A stretch of 64,000 nucleotides of DNA from assembly GCF_049199905.1 (NCBI RefSeq), contig NZ_JBLZPK010000029.1, positions 1-64,000 of the forward strand, given 5' to 3'. Source of the DNA: Shinella sp032095155. Lineage in GTDB: Bacteria > Pseudomonadota > Alphaproteobacteria > Rhizobiales > Rhizobiaceae. Under the pieces are notes generated by a model. The model had not been told where the DNA came from and did not search any database. It was given only the letters and a program-made list of their open reading frames with translations. Shown here one piece after another: positions 50,459 to 59,709 of the stretch (positions are counted from its first letter, which is position 1; every line of letters starts with the position of its first letter). Made by a program: the position numbers and the translations under genes.

Positions 50459-51253
50459 ATGCCGAACCTGCTCGTCAAACCCCAGGGCATCCATGGCCGC
50501 GTCAGCCATGTGACGCCTGATAGCGCCGGCTGGACCTATGTCGGCTTCGACGTGCACCGCATGAAGCCCGGCGAGATCGTCGCGGCGGAAACGGGAAGCC
50601 GCGAAGTCTGCCTCGTGTGGATTTCCGGCAAGGGCAAGGCCACGGCCTCGGGCCAGGACTTCGGCGTGCTCGGCGAGCGCATAAGCCCCTTCGAGGGCGC
50701 GCCGCACGCCCTTTACGTCCCGGCCGATGCCAACTGGTCGGTGACGGCGGAGACGGATCTGGAACTCGCCGTCTGCTCGGCACCGGGCGGCGGCGATTAT
50801 AAGGCCAAGGCCATTCCGCCCGGCACGCATCCGCAGCTGCACCGCGGCAAGGGTTCGAATGTCCGCCATGTGCACAACATCATGCCGGAAGACGACAATT
50901 CGGCCCATTCGCTGCTGGTCGTGGAAGTGATCACGCCGAACGGCAACACCTCGTCCTATCCCTCGCACAAACACGACCAGGACGACCTGCCGAGCGAAAG
51001 TTTCCTCGAGGAGACCTACTACCACCGCCTCAACCCGCCACAGGGCTTTGCTTTCCAGCGCGTCTATACGGATGATCGCTCGCTCGACGAGGCGATGGCG
51101 GTGGAGAATGGCGACGTAACGCTGGTGCCGAAGGGGTATCACCCCTGCGCCACCATTCACGGCTATGATCTCTATTATCTCAATGTCATGGCCGGGCCGA
51201 AGCGGGTGTGGAAGTTCCACAATGCCAAAGAGCATGAGTGGTTGCTGGGTTAA
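50459..51253 (+). CDS. iolB: 5-deoxy-glucuronate isomerase
   Basis: 264-residue cupin-fold isomerase that converts 5-deoxyglucuronate to 5-dehydro-2-deoxygluconate, the IolC substrate. The cupin motif SSYPSHKHDQDDLPSES and the flanking YYHRLNPPQGFAFQRVY are diagnostic. AAGGAAAGG precedes the ATG. It is the last iol gene, convergent with the esterase gene (6-base gap). Inositol dehydrogenase (idhA/iolG) and mmsA are not in the window. Confidence 0.95.
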   Translation: MPNLLVKPQGIHGRVSHVTPDSAGWTYVGFDVHRMKPGEIVAAETGSREVCLVWISGKGKATASGQDFGVLGERISPFEGAPHALYVPADANWSVTAETDLELAVCSAPGGGDYKAKAIPPGTHPQLHRGKGSNVRHVHNIMPEDDNSAHSLLVVEVITPNGNTSSYPSHKHDQDDLPSESFLEETYYHRLNPPQGFAFQRVYTDDRSLDEAMAVENGDVTLVPKGYHPCATIHGYDLYYLNVMAGPKRVWKFHNAKEHEWLLG

Positions 51254-51259
51254 GCGGCC

Positions 51260-52318
51260 CTACCGCTTCCACTTCCGCGTCAGCCCCCATTCCTTCGCAA
51301 TCTCAATCGTCGAGGAAAATCCCACCTTGAGCATGAACGGTTCTGCGGAGGCGGCATAACCGCCGCCCTCGCCTGGCAGCACCGGCGTGCCGTGGCCCAT
51401 GCCGTCGATCTCGTGGAAGGTGACGAGCGGCTTGCCGTCCTTGTCGGGCCAGATGCGGGTGCGCCGGCCTTTCAGGCGTTTTTCGACGAAGGCGTCCTTC
51501 GGCAGGCGATAGAGGTCGCGCCATTGTTCGACCAGGGCCTCGCCGTTGGATAGCGCGACGGTCGCATCGGCAGTGCCGTGCCAGATGGAAATAGCGGGTT
51601 TTCGTGCGATGCGCGGGGAAACGGTGCGCACGAGATCGGACCATTCGCGCGGCGTGCGCTCAGGCGCGGCTTCCATTGCCTCGAAGGCGCGGGTGGCATC
51701 ACGCGCCGCGCCGAAGGGCAGGCCGGCGATGATCGCGCCGCCGGCGAAAAGCGCGGGGTAATTGGCAAGCATCGCGGCGGTCATGGCGCCGCCGGCCGAG
51801 AGGCCGGTGATATAGATGCGGGCGGCATCGCTTCGCGCCTGTCCGGCGGCATGCGCCACAATCTGGCGGATCGACATCGTCTCGCCGCGGTCGCGCGTCA
51901 CCTCGCTCGGGCGGAACCAGGTGAAGCAGAGGCGCGGATTGTTCGCCTCGCGCTGCTGGGCATAGACCACGGCAAAACCACGCTCCTCGGCGAGCGACGA
52001 CCAGCCGGCGGCGCGGTCGTAGCTTTCGGCATCCTGCTGGCAGCCATGCAGGACCAGAACGAGCGGGCGCCCGGCGGACAGGCCCTCCGGGATATGCAGG
52101 AACATGCGAAGTTGGCCGGGATTGCTGCCGAAATCGGCAACTTCGACCAGCGGCGAACCGTCGGGGGGGCGACGCCGCGCAGCGGGCGCCTTGCGCTCGG
52201 TACTGCGTTGGAACGGCCAGAACAGGTCTCCCAGCCGCGTTTCGGCCGGCACCAGCCGCTCGACCGACCGTTTGAAGCGATCGCGCATGCTTGGCCTCTC
52301 TTTCGTGGAATTGCTCAT
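51260..52318 (-). CDS. PHB-depolymerase/LpqC-like esterase
   Basis: 352-residue alpha/beta hydrolase of the poly(3-hydroxybutyrate) depolymerase family. The oxyanion motif LVLHGCQQDAESY, nucleophile YITGLSAGGAM, and catalytic Asp/His in IWHGTADATVAL and GMGHGTPV are complete. No signal peptide is visible; the N-terminus is basic (RDRFKRSVERL), so it may be cytoplasmic or membrane-associated. The start could also be ATG 52288. The substrate may be short polyesters or aryl esters; not determinable. Confidence 0.88.
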   Translation of the reverse strand: MSNSTKERPSMRDRFKRSVERLVPAETRLGDLFWPFQRSTERKAPAARRRPPDGSPLVEVADFGSNPGQLRMFLHIPEGLSAGRPLVLVLHGCQQDAESYDRAAGWSSLAEERGFAVVYAQQREANNPRLCFTWFRPSEVTRDRGETMSIRQIVAHAAGQARSDAARIYITGLSAGGAMTAAMLANYPALFAGGAIIAGLPFGAARDATRAFEAMEAAPERTPREWSDLVRTVSPRIARKPAISIWHGTADATVALSNGEALVEQWRDLYRLPKDAFVEKRLKGRRTRIWPDKDGKPLVTFHEIDGMGHGTPVLPGEGGGYAASAEPFMLKVGFSSTIEIAKEWGLTRKWKR

Positions 52319-52517
52319 CGTCAGGTTACTTGCTCACCGGGAGCGGCAGGATCAAGGCAAAGGCGGCAAAATGCGGGGGATGGCTCATTCTGCGGATTCA
52401 TGAGGGCATTCATAAATAGCCCAAATGTCGGCCCACCCATTTCGTTCCCGCCCTTTCAGAGACCGTCAAGCTGATGTAGCACTTCTGCAACGACAGAACC
52501 GCGACAGGAGGATCCCC

Positions 52518-53741
52518 ATGAGCGAGCACCACAGCGCCACCCCGGAACAGGCGCGCGCCAAAATGGCACCTTTCGACTGGGCCGATCCCTTCCTTCTGGA
52601 AGACCAGCTGACCGACGAAGAGCGCATGATCCGCGATACGGCCCGCGCCTATTGCCAGGACAAGCTCGCCTCGCGCGTCACCGAAGCGAACCGTCATGAG
52701 ATATTCCACCGCGAGATCATGAGCGAAATGGGCGAACTCGGCCTGCTCGGCCCGACCGTGCCGGAGGAATACGGCGGCGTCGGCGCCAACTACGTGTCCT
52801 ACGGCCTCGTCGCCCGCGAAGTCGAGCGCGTCGATTCCGGCTATCGCTCGGCCATGTCCGTGCAGTCCTCGCTCGTCATGCACCCGATCTTCGCCTATGG
52901 CACGGAAGAGACCCGCAAGAAGTACCTGCCCAAGCTCGCCTCCGGCGAATGGGTCGGCTGCTTCGGCCTCACTGAACCGGACCATGGCTCGGACCCCTCC
53001 TCCATGATCACCCGCGCCAAGAAGGTCGACGGCGGCTACCTGATCTCGGGCGCCAAGAACTGGATCACCAATTCGCCGATCGCCGACGTCGCCGTCGTCT
53101 GGGCGAAGTCCGACGCGCATGACAACAAGATCAAGGGCTTCGTGCTGGAACGCGGCATGAAAGGTTTCGAGACGCCGAAGATCGAGGGCAAGTTCTCGCT
53201 GCGCGCCTCCGTCACCGGCATGATCATGATGCAGGACGTCTTCGTTCCCGATGAGAACCTGCTGCCGGAAGTTTCGGGCCTTGCCGGTCCCTTCGGCTGC
53301 CTCAACCGTGCGCGCTACGGCATCGCCTGGGGCGCCATGGGTGCTGCCGAATTCTGCTGGCACGCCGCCCGCCAGTACACGCTCGACCGCAAGCAGTTCG
53401 GCAAGCCGCTCGCCGCCACCCAGCTCATCCAGAAGAAGCTCGCCGACATGGAGACCGAAATCTCGCTCGGCCTGCAGGGCGCGCTGCGCCTCGGCCGCCT
53501 GTTCGACGAACACCGCGCGCCGGCCGAACTGATCTCGCTGATGAAGCGCAACAACTGCGGCAAGGCGCTCGACATCGCCCGCGTTTCCCGCGACATGCAC
53601 GGCGGCAACGGCGTTTCGGACGAGTACGGCGTCATCCGCCATGTCATGAACCTCGAAGCGGTCAACACCTACGAGGGTACGCATGACATCCACGCGCTGA
53701 TCCTCGGCCGTGCGCAGACGGGGCTTCAGGCGTTCCAGTAA
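52518..53741 (+). CDS. gcdH: Glutaryl-CoA dehydrogenase
   Basis: 407-residue FAD acyl-CoA dehydrogenase that oxidises and decarboxylates glutaryl-CoA to crotonyl-CoA in lysine/tryptophan degradation. The family block GYRSAMSVQSSLVMHPI and CFGLTEPDHGSDPSSM, and the catalytic Glu in VNTYEGTHDIHALILGR near residue 390 fit this subfamily rather than fatty-acyl dehydrogenases. GGAGGAT precedes the ATG at 52518; in-frame ATG 52425 lies in non-conserved sequence. It is a single-gene unit with its own terminator. Confidence 0.93.
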   Translation: MSEHHSATPEQARAKMAPFDWADPFLLEDQLTDEERMIRDTARAYCQDKLASRVTEANRHEIFHREIMSEMGELGLLGPTVPEEYGGVGANYVSYGLVAREVERVDSGYRSAMSVQSSLVMHPIFAYGTEETRKKYLPKLASGEWVGCFGLTEPDHGSDPSSMITRAKKVDGGYLISGAKNWITNSPIADVAVVWAKSDAHDNKIKGFVLERGMKGFETPKIEGKFSLRASVTGMIMMQDVFVPDENLLPEVSGLAGPFGCLNRARYGIAWGAMGAAEFCWHAARQYTLDRKQFGKPLAATQLIQKKLADMETEISLGLQGALRLGRLFDEHRAPAELISLMKRNNCGKALDIARVSRDMHGGNGVSDEYGVIRHVMNLEAVNTYEGTHDIHALILGRAQTGLQAFQ

Positions 53742-53768
53742 GCGCCAATTCGCATTGCGCAAGTCTCG

Positions 53769-53801
53769 ACGGCCGCTCGTTAAAACACGAGCGGCCGTTT
53801 T
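53769..53801 (+). terminator. Rho-independent terminator of gcdH
   Basis: Perfect 12-bp stem ACGGCCGCTCGT (53769-53780) / ACGAGCGGCCGT (53787-53798) with a 6-base loop, then TTTCACGTTTT; 27 bases after the stop. Confidence 0.85.
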
Positions 53802-53861
53802 CACGTTTTATCCATCCCGTTTCGATACAATCCACATCCGGAAACAGAAGCGGAGGGCGCC

Positions 53862-54218
53862 ATGCCCCTCGACCACATGCACGAGCAGCTTCACCTGCGT
53901 CACCCCAAACGCAGTTTCGTCCAGTATCGCCTCGACAGACCCGGCTTCATCACACCGATCGGCCACCACCTCAGCACGGCGTTGCGTTACACGTGCCTGA
54001 TCCGCAGCATTTCCAGCGCGGGCGCCGTGCTTTCCATCAACAAGACGCTGACTTTGCCGGAGAATTTCTACCTGGAAATCCACGGCATCCGCGATGAGAT
54101 CCCCTGCACGGAATACAAGCGTGACGGCGAGGAACTGGTGGTGCGTTTCAACATGTTCCTCGACGTCGATTTCCTGAACATGGTGCTGGGCCGCCAGAGC
54201 GAAACGCACGACGCCTGA
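53862..54218 (+). CDS. PilZ-like protein, degenerate
   Basis: 118-residue protein whose strand pattern resembles a PilZ domain (LIRSISSAGAVLSINKTLTLPENFYLEIHG). The second c-di-GMP motif is degenerate (RSISSAG instead of DxSxxG), and no RxxxR motif is seen before it (only KRSFVQYRLDR). c-di-GMP binding is therefore doubtful. GGAGGGCGCC precedes the ATG. It sits next to a second PilZ-like gene with intact motifs. Confidence 0.7.
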   Translation: MPLDHMHEQLHLRHPKRSFVQYRLDRPGFITPIGHHLSTALRYTCLIRSISSAGAVLSINKTLTLPENFYLEIHGIRDEIPCTEYKRDGEELVVRFNMFLDVDFLNMVLGRQSETHDA

Positions 54219-54347
54219 AGCAACCTTTCTGAGAAAGAGCAGGCCGTTAAACTTTTAAATATTTGTTTTAACGAAACAAAATACTCGCCTGCGAAACTCC
54301 CCTCTCAATCTCTGTCGGACATGACGTCCCCCATTGGGAGTGTGGCA

Positions 54348-54779
54348 ATGAGTATCGGTGCCGATCCGCGGTCTGCCGCAGGACTATACGAACGCAAATG
54401 GGAACGTTTCTCGGTCAACCGGCAGGGTATGCTGATGACCGTTGGCTTCGACCTCGCGGCACCCAAGATGCGCAGTTGCAAGCTGGTCGATGTATCCCAG
54501 GGCGGCGCGAGTTTCGTCGTGACGACGACGATCGGCCTGCCGCTGCACTATTATCTTTCGATCGTCGGTGTCACCTCGCGCATCGGCTGCGCGGAGGTCT
54601 ATCGCAACGACAACCGCATCGGCGTGCAGTTCATCAAGGAAATCGACGAGGAGTTGCTGCACACCATCGTGCGCGCCGACTTCTTCACCGGCGGCGGCGG
54701 TCCGGCCAAGCCGAAAAAGGACGACCGGCGCTACATGGTGGGCGTCGAAAAGGGCGGCATCGGCTCGGCGCTCGTCTAA
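54348..54779 (+). CDS. PilZ-domain protein
   Basis: 143-residue single PilZ domain, a c-di-GMP receptor fold. R16-xxx-R20 (ERKWERF) and D48-x-S50-xx-G53 (VDVSQGGASF) are both present and spaced as in functional PilZ domains. A C-terminal Gly/Pro/Lys-rich tail follows. GGGAG lies 7 bases before the ATG at 54348. With two GGDEF/EAL-type and PilZ genes in the window, c-di-GMP signalling is a feature of this chromosome region, though no direct link is shown. Confidence 0.85.
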   Translation: MSIGADPRSAAGLYERKWERFSVNRQGMLMTVGFDLAAPKMRSCKLVDVSQGGASFVVTTTIGLPLHYYLSIVGVTSRIGCAEVYRNDNRIGVQFIKEIDEELLHTIVRADFFTGGGGPAKPKKDDRRYMVGVEKGGIGSALV

Positions 54780-54889
54780 ACGTTCCACCCGCGCAATTTA
54801 TTGGCTAGGGTGCCCGTCGGAAACCGATTCCGGCGGGCATTTTTGCGCGCCGGCAAGATTTTCTCCGTTCATCGATCGTCAGGCGCCTC

Positions 54890-56002
54890 ATGTCCGCATT
54901 TTCCCGCTTCACCGCCCTTTCCCAGACCCTGCCCGCCACCGTGCCCTTCGTCGGGCCGGAGGCCATCGAGCGCAATCGGGGCCTTGCGGTCAAAGCCCGC
55001 ATCGGCGCGAATGAAAGCGGTTTCGGCCCGGCCCCCTCCGTGCTGGAGTCGATGCGCGCGGCGGCCGGGACGACCTGGATGTACAGCGATCCGGAGAATT
55101 TCGAGCTGCGCGAGGCGCTGGCGCTTCACCACGGCGTTTCGCGGGAGAACATCGCGGTCGGCGGCGGCATCGACGGGCTGCTCGGCGAGATCGCCCGGCT
55201 CGTCATAGAGCCCGGCACGCCCGTCGTCACCTCGCTCGGCGGCTATCCGACCTTCAACTATCATGTGAACGGCTTCGGCGGCCGGCTGGTGACCGTGCCC
55301 TATGCGGGCGACAAGGAGCATCTGGACGGTCTGCTGGAGGCCGTGAAGCGCGAGAACGCACCGCTCGTCTATTTCGCCAATCCCGACAATCCGATGGGAA
55401 GCTGGTGGGACGCCGAGAGCGTTGTGGCCTTCGCCCGCGCGCTGCCGGAGACGACATTGCTCATTCTCGACGAGGCCTATGGCGAGACGGCACCTGAAGG
55501 CACGATCCCGTCGATCTCGGCGCTGATCGGCCAGTCGAACATCCTGCGCATGCGCACATTCTCGAAGGCCTACGGCCTTGCCGGCGCGCGGATCGGTTAT
55601 GCGATCGGCACGCTCGGCAATGCGCAGGCCTTCGATAAAATCCGAAATCATTTCGGCATGGCCCGAGTTTCGGTTCAGGCGGCACTCGCCGCGCTGAAGG
55701 ACCAGGCCTATCTGGCAGAGATCATCGCCAGCATTGGCGCGTCCCGCGAGCGCATCTCGCGGATCGCACACTCCAATGGCCTTCTTCCCCTCGCCTCCGC
55801 CACCAATTTCGTCACCATCGATTGCGGCCGCGACGGCACCCACGCCAGGGCCATTGTCGATGGATTGATGGACCATGGCGTCTTCATTCGCATGCCGGGC
55901 GTTGCCCCCCTCAACCGATGCATCCGCATCAGCGTCGGGCCGGAAAACGATATGGCGTTGCTGGAGGAAGCCTTGCCGCTGGTTTTGAAGCGGCTGGCTT
56001 GA
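54890..56002 (+). CDS. Class I/II PLP-dependent aminotransferase (HisC-like)
   Basis: 370-residue fold type I aminotransferase. The PLP lysine is in RTFSKAYGLAGARIGY, the aspartate pair in LLILDEAYGE, Asn in FANPDNPMGSW, and the C-terminal Arg in RCIRISVG. It resembles histidinol-phosphate aminotransferases but there are no his genes nearby, so a different amino acid may be the substrate. No firm ribosome site is seen before the ATG at 54890. Confidence 0.87.
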   Translation: MSAFSRFTALSQTLPATVPFVGPEAIERNRGLAVKARIGANESGFGPAPSVLESMRAAAGTTWMYSDPENFELREALALHHGVSRENIAVGGGIDGLLGEIARLVIEPGTPVVTSLGGYPTFNYHVNGFGGRLVTVPYAGDKEHLDGLLEAVKRENAPLVYFANPDNPMGSWWDAESVVAFARALPETTLLILDEAYGETAPEGTIPSISALIGQSNILRMRTFSKAYGLAGARIGYAIGTLGNAQAFDKIRNHFGMARVSVQAALAALKDQAYLAEIIASIGASRERISRIAHSNGLLPLASATNFVTIDCGRDGTHARAIVDGLMDHGVFIRMPGVAPLNRCIRISVGPENDMALLEEALPLVLKRLA

Positions 56003-56103
56003 GCGGCAGAGCCTCTTTGACGTGCGGACGGATCCGGTTCTAGCGCCGTTTGTCGTCCGTTCGTCATGATGCTTTTCTTGCCGCCGGCGCCAGCCGGCTT
56101 GTC

Positions 56104-56373
56104 TCAGTGAACCGTCATCCACTCGCGAGCGGCGCGCAGCGCCAGAGCGATGTCGGTCTTGCTCATCGTTGCGGCAAGGTCGGCGCGCAGTTCTGCGGCG
56201 CGGTCACAACCCTTGATGGCAGCAATGTTGAGCCATTTGTGGGCCTGAACCACGTCGACGTCGCAGCCGCGGCCGGTGGCATACATGAGGCCCATGTCGC
56301 AGAAGATTTCAGCGCGGTTTTCGCCGCCCGTCATGGCGGCCGTTTCGGTGTTCTGAAAGTCAAAGCGTGCCAT
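56104..56373 (-). CDS. Small Sel1-repeat protein
   Basis: 89-residue protein holding one clear Sel1/TPR-like repeat (EIFCDMGLMYATGRGCDVDVV; AHKWLNIAAIKG) and a helical end. No signal peptide. Such single-repeat proteins are conserved in rhizobia and may be adaptors. The start MARFDFQNTET at 56373 fits the conserved rhizobial form; a longer frame upstream is basic and unlike protein. The ribosome site is weak. Confidence 0.75.
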   Translation of the reverse strand: MARFDFQNTETAAMTGGENRAEIFCDMGLMYATGRGCDVDVVQAHKWLNIAAIKGCDRAAELRADLAATMSKTDIALALRAAREWMTVH

Positions 56374-56841
56374 TTTCGTTAGTCCCTGTCTGACCTGGTT
56401 TACTGCTTTAGTGTCCTGTTTTACCTGCCCTTTCGGGCCTCTTCCGGCGCCTGCCGTCTTGTGCGGCCTTGGTCTTCCTTCAGAGTTTTGCCGGCCGGTT
56501 GTTCCGGCTCGTCTTATGGCTCCACTATGCCGCGGGGCTTTCAAAATGCGCTTAAAATGCATGCTTAATTTGAGACGAACAAAATCCAAACGCTTGGTAA
56601 AATTGGATTTTCGTTAAACATCAGACCCGCTGGAAACGGCGGGATTTGTGTTAAAATTTACGGATTGTTCAACCGGCGATTTCAACCTTTCGCTAACCAC
56701 GCAAAACGGTGCCGGTTTTTAACATTCCGGTTTTCCGGCGTTTCAGGTCTCGAAAAACATCGCCGGATCCGGCTTGGCCACATATTTACCTTTACGTTTG
56801 CGTAAGATATTCTGCCCGTCTCATTCTGGAGGAGGAAGAGA
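56374..56841. other. 468-base gene-free region
   Basis: Divergent upstream region of the Sel1 protein and DUF2147 genes. It is notably AT-rich between 56550 and 56700 and contains no credible gene, hairpin terminator or RNA I recognise. Confidence 0.5.
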
Positions 56842-57180
56842 ATGAAATTGAGGACATGGATTGCAGCCGCCCTTCTCGTGGCACCCGGCATGGCGCTCGC
56901 CGCCGAACCGATCGAGGGCAACTGGAAGACGGCAAGCGGCTCGACGGCCGCCATCGTCAAATGCGGCGGCAGCTACTGCATCACGCTGAAATCGGGAAAA
57001 TTCGCCGGCAAGCGCATCGGCAAGCTCGAGGGCTCCGGCGCGGACTATACCGGCGAGATCACCGACCCGGAAACGGACAAGACCTATAGCGGATCCGCCG
57101 CCGTGAAGGCCGGCTCGCTGCGCCTGAAGGGCTGTGTGCTCGCCGTGCTCTGCAAGTCGCAGACCTGGTCGCGGCTCTAA
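56842..57180 (+). CDS. DUF2147 exported protein
   Basis: 112-residue secreted protein. Signal peptide MKLRTWIAAALLVAPGMALAA (cleavage after ALA) is followed by the DUF2147 domain (EGNWKTASGSTAAIVKCGGSYC; KGCVLAVLCKSQTWSRL) with four cysteines at about 39, 44, 100 and 105 that could make two disulfides. The function is unknown. GGAGGAGG precedes the ATG. Confidence 0.88.
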   Translation: MKLRTWIAAALLVAPGMALAAEPIEGNWKTASGSTAAIVKCGGSYCITLKSGKFAGKRIGKLEGSGADYTGEITDPETDKTYSGSAAVKAGSLRLKGCVLAVLCKSQTWSRL

Positions 57181-57197
57181 GCTGTTCTGCTTCAAAC

Positions 57198-57231
57198 AAA
57201 AAGGCCGGCGCTCACGCCGGCCTTTTTGTTT
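57198..57231 (+). terminator. Terminator after the DUF2147 gene
   Basis: Perfect stem AAAAAGGCCGGCG / CGCCGGCCTTTTT with a 4-base loop, then GTTTT; 17 bases after the stop. T-run present. Confidence 0.9.
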
Positions 57232-57369
57232 TCGGCCCGCTCGCCGCGCCTCTCAAAAAAAGCGAATCACATCCTTCCTGAACGGGAGATGAATTGCCCT
57301 CTCAGGGAGCGTTCAGTCCCGCAATGCGACAAAGGCACCATTGAAAACGCCTTCAGAGGGACGAACACC

Positions 57370-57534
57370 ATGGACATCCTCGCACGCCGCCTGACGATCA
57401 TCACTCTGCTGATGGCCATCTTCGCCATCATGCTGGCCGCAGCCGTCGAGACCGACTATCGCCGCAGCACCCATAACACGACCGGCAAGCTTGTCGCCTG
57501 CGCCACGCCGCACAGCTGCACCGCCTCGCTCTGA
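57370..57534 (+). CDS. Small single-pass membrane protein
   Basis: 54-residue protein, MDILARRLTIITLLMAIF..., with one hydrophobic helix (about residues 9-27) and a hydrophilic tail containing two cysteines (LVACATPHSC). No known domain. AGAGGGACG precedes the ATG at 57370. It is followed 28 bases later by another small frame and then ynfA. Not recognised. Confidence 0.55.
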   Translation: MDILARRLTIITLLMAIFAIMLAAAVETDYRRSTHNTTGKLVACATPHSCTASL

Positions 57535-57562
57535 GCCCTGAAACCCGCCCGGAACCTGACAG

Positions 57563-57739
57563 ATGACCGCCGCCCTCCTCCACACCTCCGCCACAGCGCT
57601 GCGTATCCTCGCCCTCTCGGCGATGATGATCGCCCCGGTCGGCGCTCTCGCCTGGAGCAATTCCGGCGGTCTCGGCATCGAAAAGCAGGGCACGGGTCTC
57701 GTGCTCTTCATCACCCTCCAGCGCCAGTCGATGAGCTGA
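57563..57739 (+). CDS. Small protein with one hydrophobic segment
   Basis: 58-residue frame MTAALLHTSATALRILALS... to TLQRQSMS, with a signal-like or membrane segment (about residues 11-30, ILALSAMMIAPVGALAW) that could be cleaved after ALA. Ribosome site GGAACC is weak. Codon use fits the region. Its existence is supported mainly by position between two other small membrane-type genes. Confidence 0.45.
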   Translation: MTAALLHTSATALRILALSAMMIAPVGALAWSNSGGLGIEKQGTGLVLFITLQRQSMS

Positions 57740-57804
57740 ACCCTTCCCATCCCTCCCTTCCGTGCTAAACCGGGCAGGCCCTGCGCCATCACCCTGGAGC
57801 CCGG

Positions 57805-58125
57805 ATGAAATCCCTTCTCGTCTTTTCCTTCGCCGCCCTTGCCGAAATTGCCGGCTGCTTTGCCTTCTGGGCCTGGTGGCGCCTCGACAAGTCCGTGCTC
57901 TGGCTTTTTCCCGGCATGGTCTCGCTCGCGCTGTTCGGCTGGCTGCTCACCCAGGTCGACAGTGCCTTCGCCGGCCGCGCCTATGCGGCTTACGGCGGAG
58001 TCTATATCGCCGCCTCGCTGCTCTGGCTGTGGCTGGCCGAAGGCATGCGGCCCGACCGTTTCGACATGGCGGGCGCCGCACTGGCGCTGGTCGGTGCGGG
58101 CATCATCCTGGCAGCGCCAAGATAG
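57805..58125 (+). CDS. ynfA: YnfA/UPF0060 family membrane protein
   Basis: 106-residue four-helix inner-membrane protein. It matches UPF0060: LAEIAGCFAFWAWWRLDKS, AAYGGVYIAASLLWLWLAEG and the end GAALALVGAGIILAAPR. Some relatives act as small multidrug efflux pumps. GGAGCCCGG lies before the ATG. Confidence 0.93.
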   Translation: MKSLLVFSFAALAEIAGCFAFWAWWRLDKSVLWLFPGMVSLALFGWLLTQVDSAFAGRAYAAYGGVYIAASLLWLWLAEGMRPDRFDMAGAALALVGAGIILAAPR

Positions 58126-58185
58126 GACTTGTGGGCACGCCGGACTTGTCGTTTGCTTGTTAAAAAACAGCACCTATAGTGATTC

Positions 58186-59688
58186 ATGAGCAAACGAATC
58201 TTTTCCCCAAAGCCGCTTTCCTTCGCCACGCCAGAGCCTTACGAGCCCCGTTCCTTCGAGGATCCGGTGGCCGCGGTCGATGCCCTTCAGGAGCTTTACG
58301 ACCGCAACACGAGATTCCTGACCGACGCCTTCGTGGCACTCGGCAAGTCCGGCACGCCGGCAACCCGCTTCCGCGCCTGCTACCCGCAGGTCTCGATCGA
58401 GACGACCAGCTTCGGCCATATCGATTCCCGTCTGTCCTATGGCTATGTCGCCGCGCCCGGCGTTTACACGACGACCATCACCCGTCCGAAACTCTTCCGC
58501 CACTACCTCAAGGAACAGATCGGCCTACTGATCCGCAACCATGGTGTGCGTGTCGTCATTTCCGAATCGACGACGCCGATCCCGCTGCATTTCGCCTTCG
58601 GGGAAGGCGCCTATGTGGAGGCGGAAATCGCCGAGGGCATCGAACTGCCGCTGCGCGACCTCTTCGATGCGCCCGACCTTACGACGACGGATGACGAGAT
58701 CGCCAACGGCTCCTACGAGCCCGGTCCCGGCGAGCCCCTGCCGCTCGGGCCTTTCACGGCGCAGCGCATCGACTATTCGCTTGCCCGCCTCAGCCATTAT
58801 ACGGCGACGAGCGCCCAACATTTCCAGAATTTCGTGCTCTTCACGAACTACCAGTTCTATGTCGACGAGTTCTGCGCCTGGGCGCGCCAGCAGATGGCGG
58901 AGGGGGGCAATGGCTACACGGCCTTCGTCGAGCCCGGCAACATCACCACGCCGGCCGGCGCCGACAAGCCGGAAACCGACTTGACGCTCGCCCGCCTGCC
59001 GCAAATGCCGGCCTATCACATCAAGAAGAAGGGCCATGGCGGCATTACGCTGGTCAATATCGGCGTCGGCCCCTCCAATGCCAAGACGATCACCGACCAT
59101 ATCGCCGTGCTGCGCCCACATGCCTGGCTGATGCTCGGCCATTGTGCCGGCCTGCGCAACAGCCAGACGCTGGGCGACTATGTGCTCGCTCACGCCTATG
59201 TGCGCGAGGACCACGTGCTCGACGATGACCTGCCCGTCTGGGTGCCGATCCCGGCGCTCGCCGAGGTACAGGTGGCATTGGAAAGCGCGGTCGAAGAAGT
59301 GACCGGCCTCGAAGGCTACGACCTCAAGCGCATCATGCGCACCGGCACCGTCGCCACCATCGACAACCGCAACTGGGAACTGCGCGACCAGCGCGGCCCC
59401 GTAAAACGCCTCTCGCAGTCGCGCGCCATCGCACTCGACATGGAATCGGCCACCATCGCCGCCAACGGCTTCCGCTTCCGCGTGCCCTACGGCACGCTGC
59501 TCTGCGTTTCCGACAAGCCGCTGCACGGCGAACTGAAGCTGCCTGGCATGGCGACCGCCTTCTACCGCACGCAGGTCAACCAGCATCTGCGCATCGGTAT
59601 CCGGGCGCTGGAAAAGCTGGCCGGCATGCCGACGGAGAAGCTGCATTCGCGCAAACTCAGGAGTTTCTTCGAGACGGCGTTCCAGTGA
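58186..59688 (+). CDS. amn: AMP nucleosidase
   Basis: 500-residue enzyme splitting AMP to adenine and ribose 5-phosphate. An N-terminal regulatory domain is followed by a phosphorylase-like catalytic domain (TLVNIGVGPSNAKTITDHIAVLRPHAWLMLGHCAGL; ALDMESATIAANGFRFRVPYGTLLCVSDKPLHGELK), with the Glu of DMESATIAANG binding ribose. Length is usual. Confidence 0.95.
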   Translation: MSKRIFSPKPLSFATPEPYEPRSFEDPVAAVDALQELYDRNTRFLTDAFVALGKSGTPATRFRACYPQVSIETTSFGHIDSRLSYGYVAAPGVYTTTITRPKLFRHYLKEQIGLLIRNHGVRVVISESTTPIPLHFAFGEGAYVEAEIAEGIELPLRDLFDAPDLTTTDDEIANGSYEPGPGEPLPLGPFTAQRIDYSLARLSHYTATSAQHFQNFVLFTNYQFYVDEFCAWARQQMAEGGNGYTAFVEPGNITTPAGADKPETDLTLARLPQMPAYHIKKKGHGGITLVNIGVGPSNAKTITDHIAVLRPHAWLMLGHCAGLRNSQTLGDYVLAHAYVREDHVLDDDLPVWVPIPALAEVQVALESAVEEVTGLEGYDLKRIMRTGTVATIDNRNWELRDQRGPVKRLSQSRAIALDMESATIAANGFRFRVPYGTLLCVSDKPLHGELKLPGMATAFYRTQVNQHLRIGIRALEKLAGMPTEKLHSRKLRSFFETAFQ

Positions 59689-59709
59689 CGGCATTGTGAG
59701 CGTCGCTGC

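Noticed and set aside
48173..51235. A 1020-residue minus-strand frame running across iolD, iolE and iolB.
   Set aside because: It crosses the run of N, is antisense to three certain genes and has no domain features.
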